DNA from: Candidatus Fukatsuia symbiotica
GTDB lineage: Bacteria; Pseudomonadota; Gammaproteobacteria; Enterobacterales; Enterobacteriaceae
Reading direction: 5' to 3'
DNA: 64,000 nt
NCBI RefSeq assembly: GCF_003122425.1
Contig: NZ_CP021659.1
Location: forward strand, 1,736,001-1,800,000
Shown here: positions 63,656-64,000 of the stretch, one piece after another
Position numbering within the stretch: the stretch's first letter is position 1
How the letters are laid out: each line of letters starts with the position of its first letter
Notes under the pieces: model-generated
Database searches by the model: none
What the model was told of the DNA's origin: nothing
Seen by the model: only the letters and a program-made list of their open reading frames with translations
Translations under genes and position numbers: made by a program

Positions 63656-64000
63656 TTAAATATCAGCCAAAATATGCTTAATCAACTTTGGTCCATGAAA
63701 GATGAGCCCTGAATAAATTTGAATCAAAGTGGCACCGGCTGCTATTTTTTCTCGAGCGGCAATCAGTGAGTCGATACCGCCAACGCCAATAATAGGCAGC
63801 CGACCTTGTAACTCTTGCGATAAACGCCGGATGATAGTGGTACTAGAGAGCTGTAATGGGCGACCGCTCAAGCCGCCGCTCTGTTCACAATAGGGTAATC
63901 CTTGAATTAAAGAACGATCCAAGGTGGTATTAGTGGCAATTACCCCATCAATTTTATGTCTGATTAACGTGTCGGCTATTTGAATTAATTCTTCTTCCGT
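63656..64000 (-). CDS. pyrD: Dihydroorotate dehydrogenase (quinone), C-terminal part, truncated by window edge
   Basis: The minus-strand frame enters at the window end ([26 protein letters not shown]) and continues through [64 protein letters not shown]. This is the FMN-binding C-terminal third of class 2 PyrD. About 114 residues are visible, in one open frame; the rest lies beyond 64000. Confidence 0.93.
   Translation of the reverse strand, partial: TEEELIQIADTLIRHKIDGVIATNTTLDRSLIQGLPYCEQSGGLSGRPLQLSSTTIIRRLSQELQGRLPIIGVGGIDSLIAAREKIAAGATLIQIYSGLIFHGPKLIKHILADI

Overview
The window is chromosomal DNA from a gammaproteobacterium of the order Enterobacterales. Nearly every core gene reads as a close relative of its E. 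coli, Yersinia or Serratia counterpart. Many short E. coli-type gene strings survive: nrdA-nrdB-yfaE; fxsA/aspA; matP/ycbZ-fabA/rmf; rlmKL-uup; ribF-ileS-lspA-fkpB-ispH-dapB-carAB-folA; hldD-waaF-waaC; uspA-pitA; tig-clpP-clpX-lon-ppiD-ybaV-queC. The DNA is fairly A+T rich, several members of these strings are missing (dcuA, cutA, hupB, fadM, uspB, bolA), pseudogenes are frequent, and mobile-element debris and dispersed short repeats are common. This is the signature of a host-restricted, recently reduced enterobacterium. My inference is a facultative insect symbiont of the Regiella/Hamiltonella/Fukatsuia kind; the genus cannot be proved from the sequence alone.

Layout. 1-1.2 kb: remnant of a tryptophanase gene. 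1.2-6 kb: aerobic ribonucleotide reductase operon with two NrdR boxes and a DnaA box upstream, SRP RNA (ffs), fxsA. 6-14.9 kb: aspA (frameshifted, with a CRP site), dsbD, a DedA protein, a decayed yfiF, matP, ycbZ, fabA, rmf. 15-16.5 kb: an unrecognised 460-residue membrane protein ending in four 11-residue repeats. 16.5-20.6 kb: uup and a frameshifted rlmKL. 20.6-26.3 kb is an accessory island: IS5-type remnant, O-methyltransferase, a 2-oxoglutarate/Fe(II) amino-acid-hydroxylase-like gene coupled to a LysO-type exporter (frameshifted), a group II intron reverse-transcriptase fragment, a 107-bp MITE with perfect 27-bp inverted ends, and stacked short repeats. 26.3-40.7 kb: flavin synthesis, tRNA charging, lipoprotein processing, isoprenoid, lysine, carbamoyl phosphate and folate genes, then eptB and rpsT. 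40.8-46 kb: LPS heptose genes, uspA, pitA. 46-50 kb: accessory again, with an LprI-like periplasmic protein, a frameshifted shikimate-dehydrogenase-like gene and a 607-residue M9-like zinc metallopeptidase with a duplicated N-terminal module and no signal peptide. 50-60.8 kb: plsC, then the trigger factor/Clp/Lon proteostasis block, ppiD, ybaV, queC. 61-63.6 kb: a second MITE copy, a lipoprotein of the acid-sphingomyelinase-like phosphodiesterase family, a phage integrase remnant and an internally deleted IS1-like element. The window ends inside pyrD.

Two cross-cutting patterns stand out. First, interrupted genes almost always carry a loss of a single G on the coding strand, usually in a G run (nrdA, aspA, yfiF twice, lysO-like, aroE-like, and a single G in tig), while many equally long G runs in neighbouring genes are intact. 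This is either a real mutational bias or a sequence-quality signature, and it decides whether nrdA and tig are functional. Second, at least two families of short dispersed repeats sit at gene ends and in places supply the stop codon. The strongest candidates for undescribed biology are the hydroxylase/exporter/methyltransferase island, the duplicated-module metallopeptidase, the undecapeptide-repeat membrane protein, and the 46-residue in-frame insertion in RibF.
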